DNA from: a bacterium | Lineage (GTDB): Bacteria; Bacteroidota; Bacteroidia; Cytophagales; Thermonemataceae | DNA length: 21,906 bases | Direction: 5' to 3' | Assembly (NCBI GenBank): GCA_025362415.1 | Contig: JANYGM010000134.1 | Span: 1 to 21,906 of the forward strand | Shown here: piece after piece, positions 12,946-21,752 of the stretch | Layout of the letters: each line of letters begins with the position of its first letter | Position numbering within the stretch: position 1 is the stretch's first letter | The notes under the pieces: generated by a model | Databases searched by the model: none | What the model was told of the DNA's origin: nothing | What the model saw: the letters and a program-made list of their open reading frames with translations, nothing else | Program-made: the position numbers and the translations under genes

Positions 12946-15897
12946 TTACTGTACCCTAGCCATTGCTTTATACACTATTTCCTGCAATTTGCGTCTAAAA
13001 TGTTGTTTGGTCATTTTTTCGTTGCTGGCTGATGGATTTATTCTATTTGACAAAAACACGAAAACAAGGTCGTAGGCAGGGTCTATCCATACGACAGTCC
13101 CCGTAAAGCCCGAATGTCCGTAAGACTCACGAGAGGCATAGCCCGAAATATACGCATAAAGCTCTCCCACAGGCGGTTTATCCCAACCTAAGCCACGTCT
13201 ATTACTGCTATCTAGTGCCGCAGAAAAAGTTTTTACAGTATTTTCCTTAAAAAAATGCGTACCACCATAATAACCGTTTTGCAGGTGCATTTGCCCAAAT
13301 TTGGCAAGGTCGTTAGCAGTTCCAAAAAGCCCTGCGTGTCCGCCTACGCCTCCTTGTAGTGCTGCGCCTTGGTCGTGTACAAACCCTCTTACGAGTTGTT
13401 TTCTAAAATATTTATCACTTTCTGTGGGCGCAATACGGTTAATAGGGATTTTTTTGAGTGGATTAAACATTAGCGTATTTGCACCCAAAGGCAAATAAAT
13501 ATTTTGCCTAGTAAAGTCCTCTATTGGTTGTTTTAGCAGTTTTTCAGCAACATTTCTTAGATAATAAAAACTCAAATCACTGTATTTGTACTTGTAACCA
13601 TCTCTACCTTTGTCAGAAAGTTTGCTTTTTTTGTTCCAATTATCTAGCGTATCACGTATTCCAGCACGTGAGTACAGATTTTGCGCCACTTGATTAGGAT
13701 ATTCAGCAGAATAAACTTCTCTATAAAACCGCTCATATTTTTTCTGATTTTCCATTGTTTGCTCCCAATAAGGCACAAAAGCCTTCAAACCTGCCTGATG
13801 AAGCAATAAATCTTTAATCAAAATATCTTTTTTATTACTTTTTTCAAGTTCTGGAAAATAAAAAGAGAGTTTTTGGTTTAAATCCAATTTGCCATTTTCC
13901 CACAAAAACATTATTGCTTGTAGCGTAGAGGCAACTTTTGTGATAGAAGCCAAATCATAGACAGTTTCATTATTGATAGGAATTTGGTTGTCGTAAGACT
14001 GAAAACCATAATTTTTATTCATAAAAACTGTTCCACGTCTAGCCACAACTACTTGACAACCAGGGAAAACGCCATCTTTAATAGCTTTATTGATAAGTGT
14101 ATCTAGTTGTGCCAAAGTGTCGCTACTCATACCCACACTTTCAGGCAAACCATACTGCAAACGTCCAATGTTTAGCTGTTCTATGCCTGTGCCTTCTTTG
14201 TATTTTCCAACAGAAATAGGTAACTTTCCTTCAAAGGGAATAGCCCCAAAAATAGCCTGTGGAAGCATTCTTTGAGTAGTTTCATTGTCTTGGTAAGCAC
14301 AAATTACGTGGTCAATTTCTGGAAACATTCCCAAAATATAAGGACTTCCAAAAACGCACAAAACCACCTTTGCTTTGCTAGAAAGTTGTTTTATAAAATC
14401 AATTTGCTCTTGTTTCAGCCCATAATTATCTTTTCCTTTCTTGCGAGAAAGTCCCAAAAGTGCCACAATAACCATTTTTTTCTCTGAAAGTATTGGCAAA
14501 ACGGTTTGATATTGTCCTTCCATTGCATTAAAATGCTGAAAATCAGTATAATTAGAAAGCATATCTTGGAAAACTTTGCCATCACCACCCACACTTACAG
14601 AGGCGAAATTTTGCAAATCAATGTTTTTAAATGGCAGAAGACTATCACGAGTACCCACAAGTGTAAGGCTTTTTTGGTAAATTTCATCAATTAAAACCTT
14701 GTATTTCTTCTGAAAAAGGTCTTTTTGTAAATTTTCTTTACTTATTGGTTGAAATTTATTCAGTCCAACATCATATTTGGCACGCAAAATCTTTTTTGTA
14801 CGTTCTTCAATATCTTTTAATTTGATTTTCTTTCTTCTAATGGCTTTTTTGATGATTTTGATAGCGGTTGGCACATCTCCAGAAAACAATAAAACATCAT
14901 TTCCAGCCTGTAAAGCTAATAAATCCATTTCACCAGGTTTATAGAAATCAGCAATACCTTTCATATTAAGTGCATCAGTGAAAATCAGCCCATCAAATTT
15001 CATTTTATCCTTTAAAAGGTCTGTTACAACAGCTTTGGAGAGTGTTGTGGGCGTATTTGGGCGTTTGTCGTAAGCAGGAATTTGAATATGCGCCACCATC
15101 ATACTGCGCACTCCTGCATCAATAAGGCGTTTAAAAGGGTATAATTCAATTTTATTAAGCCTAGCAGTGTCGTGGTTGATAATTGGCAGTGCAAGATGAG
15201 AATCTGTTTCTGTATCTCCGTGACCAGGAAAATGTTTAGCATTAGCTAAAATTCCGCCTTTTTGCATACCACGCATATAAGCAATACCCTTTTCAGCTAC
15301 TTTATATTTATTTTCACCAAAAGAACGAAAACCAATCACAGGATTTTCTGGGTTGCTATTGACATCAACCACAGGCGCAAAATTGACGTGAATACCCACA
15401 CGCTGGCATTGCTGGGCAATTTGTACACCCATTTCTTCTATAAGTTCGTTGTCTTGTATTGCGCCCAAAGTCATCTGATAAGGATAAGAAAGCGTACTAT
15501 CAAGGCGCATAGCCAAGCCCCATTCTCCATCAATAGACATTATTAGAGGCGTTTTTGCAAGTTTTTGATAACGGTTGATAAGATTTATTTGTCTTTGCGG
15601 ACCTCCTTGCATAAAAATCAGTCCACCAATTTTCTGAAATTTGACTAGGCTATCAATATGTTGCTGATGTTTTTCATCTTTATTAGAGTATGCCGCAATC
15701 ATAAAAAGCTGCCCTAAACGCTCATCTAAGGACATTTTCTTAAAAACGCTATCCACCCATTGCTCACGCATTACGTAATGTGTAGGCGTATGTAAGTTGC
15801 GCAAGCCAGTAGGTACTAGTTCACGCATACTTTTCTGAAAACTTGTGGTAAAAATGATTAAAAAACTCCAAAAAACGGCTTTCTTGTGCATTTGCAT
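12946..15897 (-). CDS. GH3 beta-N-acetylglucosaminidase fused to a beta-lactamase-like serine hydrolase
   Basis: This is a 983-residue exported two-domain enzyme. After an N-terminal signal-anchor-like segment comes a glycoside hydrolase family 3 domain (about 45-390) of the NagZ type. It contains KHFPGHGD (221-228), the general acid/base motif TDSH (His234), and FTDALNM with the likely nucleophile Asp308. A linker domain (about 400-585) follows. The last 390 residues are a class C beta-lactamase/penicillin-binding-type serine hydrolase, with SITK (651-654) as the SxxK motif, YSD (772-774) in the YxN position, and HSG (928-930) in the KTG position. GH3-NagZ releases N-acetylglucosamine from cell-wall fragments. 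The partner domain may act on the peptide or ester part. This fusion is known in Bacteroidota. A role in peptidoglycan turnover is an inference. Confidence 0.9.
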   Translation of the reverse strand: MQMHKKAVFWSFLIIFTTSFQKSMRELVPTGLRNLHTPTHYVMREQWVDSVFKKMSLDERLGQLFMIAAYSNKDEKHQQHIDSLVKFQKIGGLIFMQGGPQRQINLINRYQKLAKTPLIMSIDGEWGLAMRLDSTLSYPYQMTLGAIQDNELIEEMGVQIAQQCQRVGIHVNFAPVVDVNSNPENPVIGFRSFGENKYKVAEKGIAYMRGMQKGGILANAKHFPGHGDTETDSHLALPIINHDTARLNKIELYPFKRLIDAGVRSMMVAHIQIPAYDKRPNTPTTLSKAVVTDLLKDKMKFDGLIFTDALNMKGIADFYKPGEMDLLALQAGNDVLLFSGDVPTAIKIIKKAIRRKKIKLKDIEERTKKILRAKYDVGLNKFQPISKENLQKDLFQKKYKVLIDEIYQKSLTLVGTRDSLLPFKNIDLQNFASVSVGGDGKVFQDMLSNYTDFQHFNAMEGQYQTVLPILSEKKMVIVALLGLSRKKGKDNYGLKQEQIDFIKQLSSKAKVVLCVFGSPYILGMFPEIDHVICAYQDNETTQRMLPQAIFGAIPFEGKLPISVGKYKEGTGIEQLNIGRLQYGLPESVGMSSDTLAQLDTLINKAIKDGVFPGCQVVVARRGTVFMNKNYGFQSYDNQIPINNETVYDLASITKVASTLQAIMFLWENGKLDLNQKLSFYFPELEKSNKKDILIKDLLLHQAGLKAFVPYWEQTMENQKKYERFYREVYSAEYPNQVAQNLYSRAGIRDTLDNWNKKSKLSDKGRDGYKYKYSDLSFYYLRNVAEKLLKQPIEDFTRQNIYLPLGANTLMFNPLKKIPINRIAPTESDKYFRKQLVRGFVHDQGAALQGGVGGHAGLFGTANDLAKFGQMHLQNGYYGGTHFFKENTVKTFSAALDSSNRRGLGWDKPPVGELYAYISGYASRESYGHSGFTGTVVWIDPAYDLVFVFLSNRINPSASNEKMTKQHFRRKLQEIVYKAMARVQ

Positions 15898-15954
15898 TAT
15901 AAAAATGGTTAGTTAATAATTTTGGTTTTTGATTTTTTGTGGTCAATATTTTCT

Positions 15955-16005
15955 GGTCGTAGTGTCCCACTACGACCTATTTAATGTATTCAAGCGTCCC
16001 GCTTG
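15955..16005 (+). repeat. Left REP-like hairpin pair of the RAYT unit
   Basis: 15955-15977 is a perfect 10-bp stem (GGTCGTAGTG) with a TCC loop. 15991-16005 is a perfect 6-bp stem (CAAGCG) with the same TCC loop. The pair lies between the RAYT stop and the start of the GH3 gene. Confidence 0.92.
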
Positions 16006-16010
16006 TTTCA

Positions 16011-16562
16011 TTAGATGTAAATTAGTTCTATGGGTGATTGTCTTATTTCTGCATAACTCCCTGCACTACTCCAAAGCCAGTCTTCTGGTTTTTCTACAAA
16101 ACCTGCTTCTACAGGGTTTTGGTGAATATAATTTAATTTTTGAAAGAGTTTTTCATTTGTATTTAGTTCTATTGGGTGATTATCTTGTATCCAAAATTGA
16201 AAATCTTTATTTCGTGCATTGTGTTTACCCAAATTCTTAAATATACTCAACATCCATTCCTTGCGACTTTCTTGGTGATTTTCTTCAAGGGCTTTTCTTA
16301 TATGGCGAGAGGTAAAACTTTTTAAATCTCTTATGGCATCTTGCAACAATAAATCCTCTTTAATACCTAAAATTAAATGAATGTGATTTGTCATAAAACA
16401 ATAAGCATAAACTTCTAATCCTTTATTTTTTTGACAATAAACCAAACTTTCCATAAATATATCTTTATAAATATTTCTAGTAAAAACATCAACCCATTCA
16501 ACTATTGTAAACGTAACAAAATAAGGTTTATCTTGTGTTTTTATTGTATACTTTCTAGCCAT
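16011..16562 (-). CDS. REP-associated tyrosine transposase (RAYT)
   Basis: This is a Y1_Tnp/IS200-like HUH-family protein of 183 residues. It contains the metal-binding motif NHIHLIL (His60 and His62) and YIHQNPVEAGFV (with Tyr145 as the likely catalytic tyrosine). The tail WLWSSAGSY is also characteristic of RAYT proteins. Such proteins cut single-stranded DNA at the foot of REP hairpins and are thought to spread them through genomes. The length is normal and the reading frame is intact, so it may be active. The matching hairpins on both sides support the assignment. It could also be described simply as a solo transposase domain protein, because RAYTs are usually single-copy genes kept for a cellular role. 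Confidence 0.93.
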   Translation of the reverse strand: MARKYTIKTQDKPYFVTFTIVEWVDVFTRNIYKDIFMESLVYCQKNKGLEVYAYCFMTNHIHLILGIKEDLLLQDAIRDLKSFTSRHIRKALEENHQESRKEWMLSIFKNLGKHNARNKDFQFWIQDNHPIELNTNEKLFQKLNYIHQNPVEAGFVEKPEDWLWSSAGSYAEIRQSPIELIYI

Positions 16563-16588
16563 TTTGTCTTATTTTGTTTGTCGTAAAA

Positions 16589-16638
16589 GAGCGGGACGCT
16601 CAATACATTGTTTGCAGTCGTAGTGAGACACTACGACT
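16589..16638 (-). repeat. Right REP-like hairpin pair of the RAYT unit
   Basis: 16589-16601 is GAGCG, GGA, CGCTC. 16616-16638 is a perfect 10-bp stem (AGTCGTAGTG) with an AGA loop. Read on the minus strand they repeat the left pair, including the TCC loop of the inner hairpin and AATGTATT in the spacer. Confidence 0.92.
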
Positions 16639-16744
16639 AGTCATTAAATTTCTATTTATTTTCTCCAAATTTAGAAAAAAAATATGAAATATCATCAAAA
16701 TTGTAGTATTTTGGGCTTTAAATGTTTTTAAAACCAAAAAATCA

Positions 16745-17155
16745 ATGAAAAAGCTGCTAATTATCCCCTTTTTTTTGCTAATAACGCTTTGCGCTTTTGT
16801 ATCTAGCAAAAATAGTATCCCAACAAACAGTAAAAACTGGCTTAAAGGCACTTGGAAAGGCATTGGCTACCAAACAGACGGACAACAATGGGAAACGGTT
16901 GTTGATGCTAAAAACCTCAAAAATATTAAGGTCAGTTATGCTAGTTTGTTGTGTTCTGGTAACTGGAAAATCACCTCAGAGACACACAACCAGTTTGTTT
17001 TGCAAGAAACTATTATGCTTGGCGTGGATAAGTGCGACCAAAATGTAAAAATTGTTATTGACAAAACAGACAATCCAAACATCATAAAAGTAGGTTATTT
17101 TCTCCCAAATAAAGAGAAAAAAGTAGCCACTGCAGATTTAGAAAGACAAAAGTAA
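16745..17155 (+). CDS. Small secreted protein, unknown function
   Basis: No named family was recognised. The 136 residues start with a clear signal peptide (MKKLLIIPFFLLITLCAFVSS). The mature part opens NWLKGTWKGIGYQTDGQQW, a beta-rich beginning of the kind seen in small lipocalin-like domains, and continues with alternating hydrophobic strands. It has two cysteines, in LLCSGNWKI and DKCDQN, which could form a disulfide in the periplasm. The SerB-SerA gene starts 42 bp later on the same strand, but a functional link is not evident. Confidence 0.7.
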   Translation: MKKLLIIPFFLLITLCAFVSSKNSIPTNSKNWLKGTWKGIGYQTDGQQWETVVDAKNLKNIKVSYASLLCSGNWKITSETHNQFVLQETIMLGVDKCDQNVKIVIDKTDNPNIIKVGYFLPNKEKKVATADLERQK

Positions 17156-17159
17156 TTTA

Positions 17160-17180
17160 ATTGTGAATTATGAATGAATA
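17160..17180 (+). repeat. Short heptamer array ATTGTGA/ATTATGA
   Basis: Three 7-bp units (ATTGTGA, ATTATGA, ATGAATA) start 4 bp after a stop codon and end 17 bp before the serA start. The closing unit ATGAATA is the same as in the arrays at 3901 and 4816. Confidence 0.8.
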
Positions 17181-17197
17181 CAAGTAAAAGTAAATAA

Positions 17198-19138
17198 ATG
17201 CAAAAAAATCTCGCAAATCAGCTTTCTGACCATATTTTGACTTATATTATCATTGATTTTGATAGCACTTTCTCTCGTGTGGAAGGGCTTGATGAACTTG
17301 CAGTTATTGCACTCCAAAATCACCCACAAAAAGATGAAATAGTAGCTAAAATAACACAAATAACGCACTTAGGAATGGAAGGCAAAATGTCTTTTGAAAG
17401 TGCCTTAAAAGAACGTGTAAGCCTTTTAGATGCCTCAAAACATCATATTGATTTGCTTGTAGAAGTCCTTAAATCTAAGGTTTCTGCTTCTTTTGAGAGA
17501 AATAAACAGTTTTTAAAGGATTTTTCTGAAAATATCCTCATTATTTCAAGCGGTTTTAAAGAATTTATTACACCAATTGTTACGCAGTATGGAATAGTTG
17601 AGAAAAATATTTTTGCTAATACTTTTATTTTTGATGAAAACAATAAAATAGTTGATTATGACAAAGAAAATCCACTTTCTCAAAATAATGGTAAGGTAAA
17701 ACTATTGCAAAATTTTAATTTAGAAAGCAAATTTGAGCCTGAAAGTTTAGTTTATGTGATTGGTGATGGTTATACAGATTATCAGATAAAAGAAGCGGGA
17801 CTTGCTGATAAATTTTTTGCTTTTACTGAAAATATTGAAAGAAAAAGCGTTATGCAGAAAGCTGACCATATTATCCCTAATTTAGATGAGTTTTTATACC
17901 TAAATAAATTTCCTATGCAAATCTCTTATCCAAAAAACAGAATTTCTGTACTTTTACTAGAAAACATACATCAAAAAGCAACTGAAATCTTCAAAAATGA
18001 AGGTTATCAAGTGGAAGTCATCAAAGGTGCGCTAAGTGAAGAAGAATTAGCAGAAAAAATCAAAGATGTTTCTATTTTGGGTATCCGTTCTAAGACAGAA
18101 CTTACCGCAAAAGTGCTTCAAAATGCTAATAAACTAATTGCGGTGGGTGCATTCTGTATAGGAACGAACCAAATAGACTTACCAGCTTGTATGCAAAAGG
18201 GTGTGGCAGCTTTCAATGCGCCATATAGCAACACTCGTAGCGTTGTGGAACTTGCATTGGGACAAATGATTATGCTTATACGTAATATTTTTGATAAATC
18301 TACCAAAATGCACAAAGGAATTTGGGACAAATCAGCAGCAAATAGTTTTGAAATTAGAGGGAAAAGTTTGGGAATTATTGGTTATGGGAATATTGGCACA
18401 CAATTTTCTGTTTTGGCGGAAGCATTAGGAATGAAAGTTTATTTTTATGATGTAGTTGATAAACAGGCTTTGGGCAATGCTCAAAGATGTAATGAATTGC
18501 AAGAATTGTTACAAAAATCTGATGTAATTACTTTACATGTGGACGGAAGAGAAGATAATGCCAATTTTATTGGAAAAAACGAATTTGATTTAATGAAAAA
18601 AGGAGTAATTTTCTTAAATTTGAGTAGAGGGCATATTGTTGATATTCAGGTACTTGCAGAAAATATAAAGTCTGGAAAAGTGGCAGGTGCAAGTGTAGAT
18701 GTATTTCCGTATGAACCCAAAACAAATGATGAGGAGTTTTTTACTCCACTAAGGAATTTGCCCAATGTGATACTTACGCCACATATTGGCGGAAGTACGG
18801 AAGAGGCGCAAGAGAACATAGGGAATTACGTTCCTAATAAAATTATTGATTATATCAATACGGGTAGCACTTTTTCTAGTGTAAATATGCCTAATTTGCA
18901 ACTTCCTGCACAAAAACAGTCGCATAGGTTGTTACATATTCATAAAAATACGTCTGGGATTTTGGCAAAAATCAACAATGTATTGGCTAATCATCATATC
19001 AATATTTTGGGACAATATCTCAAAACAAATGAGCAAATAGGCTATGTAATCACAGATATTGACAAAGAATATGACAAAAATCTTATTAAAGACCTCAAAG
19101 AAATTGAACATACTATTAAATTTAGAGCCTTGTACTAG
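17198..19138 (+). CDS. serA: SerB-SerA fusion: phosphoserine phosphatase and phosphoglycerate dehydrogenase
   Basis: This is a 646-residue bifunctional protein joining the last and first enzymes of serine synthesis. The N-terminal 230 residues are a HAD phosphatase of the SerB type, with DFDSTF (nucleophile Asp20 and Asp22), SSG (117-119), Lys166 and GDGYTD (189-194). From about 238 onward it is a D-3-phosphoglycerate dehydrogenase, with NAD-binding GYGNIG (385-390), catalytic Arg467 in LSRG, Glu496 in VDVFPYEP, and His519 in TPHIGGST. A C-terminal ACT domain (about 567-646) resembles E. coli SerA and may give serine feedback inhibition. Both catalytic sets are complete. The SerC transaminase is not in the window. 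SerB-SerA fusions are known in Bacteroidota. Confidence 0.93.
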   Translation: MQKNLANQLSDHILTYIIIDFDSTFSRVEGLDELAVIALQNHPQKDEIVAKITQITHLGMEGKMSFESALKERVSLLDASKHHIDLLVEVLKSKVSASFERNKQFLKDFSENILIISSGFKEFITPIVTQYGIVEKNIFANTFIFDENNKIVDYDKENPLSQNNGKVKLLQNFNLESKFEPESLVYVIGDGYTDYQIKEAGLADKFFAFTENIERKSVMQKADHIIPNLDEFLYLNKFPMQISYPKNRISVLLLENIHQKATEIFKNEGYQVEVIKGALSEEELAEKIKDVSILGIRSKTELTAKVLQNANKLIAVGAFCIGTNQIDLPACMQKGVAAFNAPYSNTRSVVELALGQMIMLIRNIFDKSTKMHKGIWDKSAANSFEIRGKSLGIIGYGNIGTQFSVLAEALGMKVYFYDVVDKQALGNAQRCNELQELLQKSDVITLHVDGREDNANFIGKNEFDLMKKGVIFLNLSRGHIVDIQVLAENIKSGKVAGASVDVFPYEPKTNDEEFFTPLRNLPNVILTPHIGGSTEEAQENIGNYVPNKIIDYINTGSTFSSVNMPNLQLPAQKQSHRLLHIHKNTSGILAKINNVLANHHINILGQYLKTNEQIGYVITDIDKEYDKNLIKDLKEIEHTIKFRALY

Positions 19139-19142
19139 GAAA

Positions 19143-19250
19143 AGTACGAAGTTTGAGGTACGAAGTACGAATTTAAAGTTATGAATTATGAATTATTGTT
19201 GTAAAAAAATTGTATTTACATCATATATCACACATCATACATCATATATC
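19143..19250. repeat. Three heptamer families in one gap
   Basis: The gap carries AGTACGA/GGTACGA units (19143-19170), then GTTATGA/ATTATGA units (19178-19198), then inverted ACATCAT/ATATCAC units (19218-19250). It lies between the serA stop and the next start, beginning 5 bp after one and ending 7 bp before the other. An upstream in-frame ATG at 19188 would only translate the repeats. Confidence 0.92.
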
Positions 19251-19256
19251 AAAAAG

Positions 19257-19574
19257 ATGCTTACAGAAATTTTAGATTTAAAAGAACAAGCAATAGAAGC
19301 TATAAAATCCGTTTATGACCCAGAAATCCCTGTTGATGTGTGGGAATTGGGGCTTATATATGATTTGAAAGTATTTCCTATCAATAATATTTATGTCCAG
19401 ATGACACTTACCTCACCTAATTGTCCATCTGCGGAACAATTACCAGAAGAAGTAAAAGAAAAATTAAAAGGCATTGCAGGCGTAAATGAGGTAGAATTAG
19501 AACTAACTTTTGAACCTCCCTACACGCAAGAAATGATGAGCGAGGTCGCAAAATTAGAACTAGGATTTATGTAA
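19257..19574 (+). CDS. MIP18/SufT-like iron-sulfur cluster assembly protein (DUF59)
   Basis: The protein has 105 residues when started at the ATG at 19257. The in-frame ATG at 19188 adds only repeat-encoded residues (SYITHHTSYIKK) and is rejected. The DUF59 signature is clear: AIKSVYDPEIPVDVWELGLI, then TLTSPNCPSAEQLPEEV with the conserved Cys that can bind metal or cluster, and a C-terminal VELELTFEPPYTQEMMSE. Members of this family (SufT, PaaD, MIP18) help load Fe-S clusters into target proteins. The phylum usually has such a gene near its suf operon, but no suf genes are visible here. The gene is bracketed by inverted GTACGA heptamer arrays. Confidence 0.9.
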   Translation: MLTEILDLKEQAIEAIKSVYDPEIPVDVWELGLIYDLKVFPINNIYVQMTLTSPNCPSAEQLPEEVKEKLKGIAGVNEVELELTFEPPYTQEMMSEVAKLELGFM

Positions 19575-19621
19575 AAACTTTTCACACCAGAAGAATACAT
19601 AATTGTAATCTGTATTTTATT

Positions 19622-19653
19622 TTCGTACCTCGTACTTCAAACTTCGTACCTCC
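19622..19653 (-). repeat. Inverted heptamer array TTCGTAC/CTCGTAC
   Basis: Units read on the minus strand are GGTACGA, AGTTTGA, AGTACGA and similar. It ends 2 bp from the stop codon of the VWA gene and is the inverted partner of 19143-19170, so the SufT-like gene sits between the two. Confidence 0.9.
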
Positions 19654-19655
19654 AA

Positions 19656-21749
19656 TTAGTAGCTTCCTAAATATTTTCTAGCAACCCACTCAATAGACGC
19701 TAAAAGCACAATTAAGAAAAATAACCAACGTAAATGGATTATTTCTAACATCTCTTCTGTGCTGGTAAGTTTGTTTGGTTTTCTTTTTGATAAAAGTTCT
19801 TTTTCCAAACTTTCTAACTGGTTGATATGAAAGAACTTACCTTGTGTTTGGTCTGAAAGTTGGCGCAAAAGTTGGTGGTCTGCTGTGGTATTAAGTGCCT
19901 CTAATTGCAAATCTTTGATAGTAAATTCTCCTGCTGCCACTTCTAATTTTCCTAAAATATTGGCTGATGCTTTGTAGCGGTAAACGCCTTTTGGAAGCCC
20001 AGAAACCTCAAAACGACTACTTCCTTGCGCTATCACAAAATTATAAGGGAAACTTTGCCCAGCCTCATTTACAATACTTAAATTTACTTTTGTATTATAG
20101 ATTTTCTCAAAAACATCATTATAAGATTCCGACTCAAAAACGACTTTTTCATAAGATAAATACTCATTTTCAGTCGTGAAAACTCTTAGTTTTCTAGTAT
20201 CTTCTTTTGAAGATAAAAATTGTATTATTTTAAGAAAAAAATCATCTAAAACTTCTTGCTTATCTGTCAAATCATATTCTTCAAGTCTCCAACGCCACAA
20301 ACCCTCACCTGCAAGTACGGCAGATTTTGAAGTTTTGTTACTATTGATAGCAAGCAGAGGTTTTTTAGTAATAACGCTCCCAACTTGCTGGAAAAGAACA
20401 ATATCACTATTATTTTTGGTCTGATAATCTCCATAAGGCACACTCAAGGGCGGAAGTTTGCTTAAAATGCTCAAAGCCTCTACATTATAGCTAAATTTCG
20501 TAAAATTAGGATTAAAAGCACCCAAAACATTATCACTTTGCCCTGTGCGTGCAGAAGTAGTAATCACATCATTTTGCGCAGAAAATGCCCCCAAATTACT
20601 CTGTTCGCCCAAAATGTAAAAAACTGGTACACCCAATTTCTTGTATTTTGAAAGAATATCAGTACCCCCATTTTGCAAATCAGGGATTTGATGCGCAATC
20701 ACCAAATCATAACGAGCTTCTTTTGGCGTATGAATGCCCACTACACACAATTCAAAGCTATAATTTTCGTTTTTTTCAATGATAGCACGCAAGGCTTTTA
20801 GGTCTGGGTGAGGTGCGTAGGCAAGTAGTAAAATCTTCTCTTTTCCATCAATAACCTCTACATAAGCATCTCTAACATTGTTTTGTGTACTTATTTCGTT
20901 TTCCAAAACCTGCACAGAAACGCTATACCTTTGAAGTCCTTTTTGGGCTGCTTTTGCCACAAAATTCACTTCTGAAATATCATCTTTTTTGATACGAATA
21001 TTTTGTGTAGAGATAGCAGAGCCATTTTGTAACAAAGAAACTGCCACAATACGGTCATCATAACCATTATTTTGGATTTCTGCCACAATAGGAAAATCAT
21101 TACCCAAATACGCTAATTTGTTACAGAAAAGCGTTTGTATTTTGAGGTCTTTTTTAGCAATAGTATCTCCCAAACCAACCGTAATAATAGGATTATTATA
21201 AGATTGGAAAGTTGGAGAAACGCCTTGATTATGAATACCATCAGACACCAAAACAATGCGGTCAAGGTTGCGGTTTTCGTAATTGCTTTCTACATCAGAC
21301 AAAATTTTACCCAAATTAGAGCTTTGAAGGTTGTATTTAGTATTGAGAAGATTATTTTTGGTAGAATTACTCGCAGAATTATCCTCTAAAAACTGTACGT
21401 CTGTCAAAATATCATTTTTTTCTAATTTATCTTTGATATTATTGATTTCTTGCATTTTTTTCTTCAAAAAAGCTGTATCAGCCGACATTTTGAGAGATTC
21501 AGAGTTATCTATTGCAAAAACAATAGTTGGTTTTTCTTCATCATTTTTGATTTTTCTCACTATTGGCGCAAGCAAAAGCAAGCAAATAAGCGTTACGAAA
21601 GTGCCACGCAAAACTGCCAGCGTATAATTGACTTTTTTAGACCAATTATACTGTTTTGAGTAAAGTAACCACGCATACGCTACGCCCACAAGGACGCACA
21701 AAAGCAGAAAAAATGGAGAATAAGGGAAAATAAGGTTAATTTTGTCCAC
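19656..21749 (-). CDS. Membrane-anchored VWA-domain protein
   Basis: This is a 697-residue protein with two N-terminal transmembrane segments (about 12-30 and 43-63) and one near the C terminus (about 675-690). The domain after the second segment is a von Willebrand A domain whose metal site begins VFAIDNSES (Asp81, Ser83 and Ser85, the DxSxS motif) and continues with RIVLVSDGIHNQGV. The middle has a CARDB-like beta-sandwich and a domain resembling a glutamine-amidotransferase-like fold (YDLVIAHQIPDLQNGG). This architecture is a conserved but uncharacterised Bacteroidota membrane protein. The start is GTG at 21749; no ATG is available in frame upstream. No MoxR ATPase gene, which often partners VWA proteins, is in the window. 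Confidence 0.82.
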   Translation of the reverse strand: MDKINLIFPYSPFFLLLCVLVGVAYAWLLYSKQYNWSKKVNYTLAVLRGTFVTLICLLLLAPIVRKIKNDEEKPTIVFAIDNSESLKMSADTAFLKKKMQEINNIKDKLEKNDILTDVQFLEDNSASNSTKNNLLNTKYNLQSSNLGKILSDVESNYENRNLDRIVLVSDGIHNQGVSPTFQSYNNPIITVGLGDTIAKKDLKIQTLFCNKLAYLGNDFPIVAEIQNNGYDDRIVAVSLLQNGSAISTQNIRIKKDDISEVNFVAKAAQKGLQRYSVSVQVLENEISTQNNVRDAYVEVIDGKEKILLLAYAPHPDLKALRAIIEKNENYSFELCVVGIHTPKEARYDLVIAHQIPDLQNGGTDILSKYKKLGVPVFYILGEQSNLGAFSAQNDVITTSARTGQSDNVLGAFNPNFTKFSYNVEALSILSKLPPLSVPYGDYQTKNNSDIVLFQQVGSVITKKPLLAINSNKTSKSAVLAGEGLWRWRLEEYDLTDKQEVLDDFFLKIIQFLSSKEDTRKLRVFTTENEYLSYEKVVFESESYNDVFEKIYNTKVNLSIVNEAGQSFPYNFVIAQGSSRFEVSGLPKGVYRYKASANILGKLEVAAGEFTIKDLQLEALNTTADHQLLRQLSDQTQGKFFHINQLESLEKELLSKRKPNKLTSTEEMLEIIHLRWLFFLIVLLASIEWVARKYLGSY

Positions 21750-21752
21750 TAT

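Larger units (their letters stand above)
15955..16638. mobile_element. RAYT unit bounded by mirror-image hairpin pairs
   Basis: A tyrosine transposase gene lies between two inverted copies of a block of about 50 bp. Each block holds an outer 10-bp-stem hairpin built on GTCGTAGTG, a spacer with AATGTATT, and an inner AGCG-TCC-CGCT hairpin. The order of hairpins is reversed on the right side, so the whole 684-bp unit is symmetric. No direct target duplication is evident. Confidence 0.8.

Noticed and set aside
19188..19256. An upstream start for the DUF59 protein at 19188.
   Set aside because: The added residues are only the translation of heptamer repeats. The family normally begins near the ATG at 19257.
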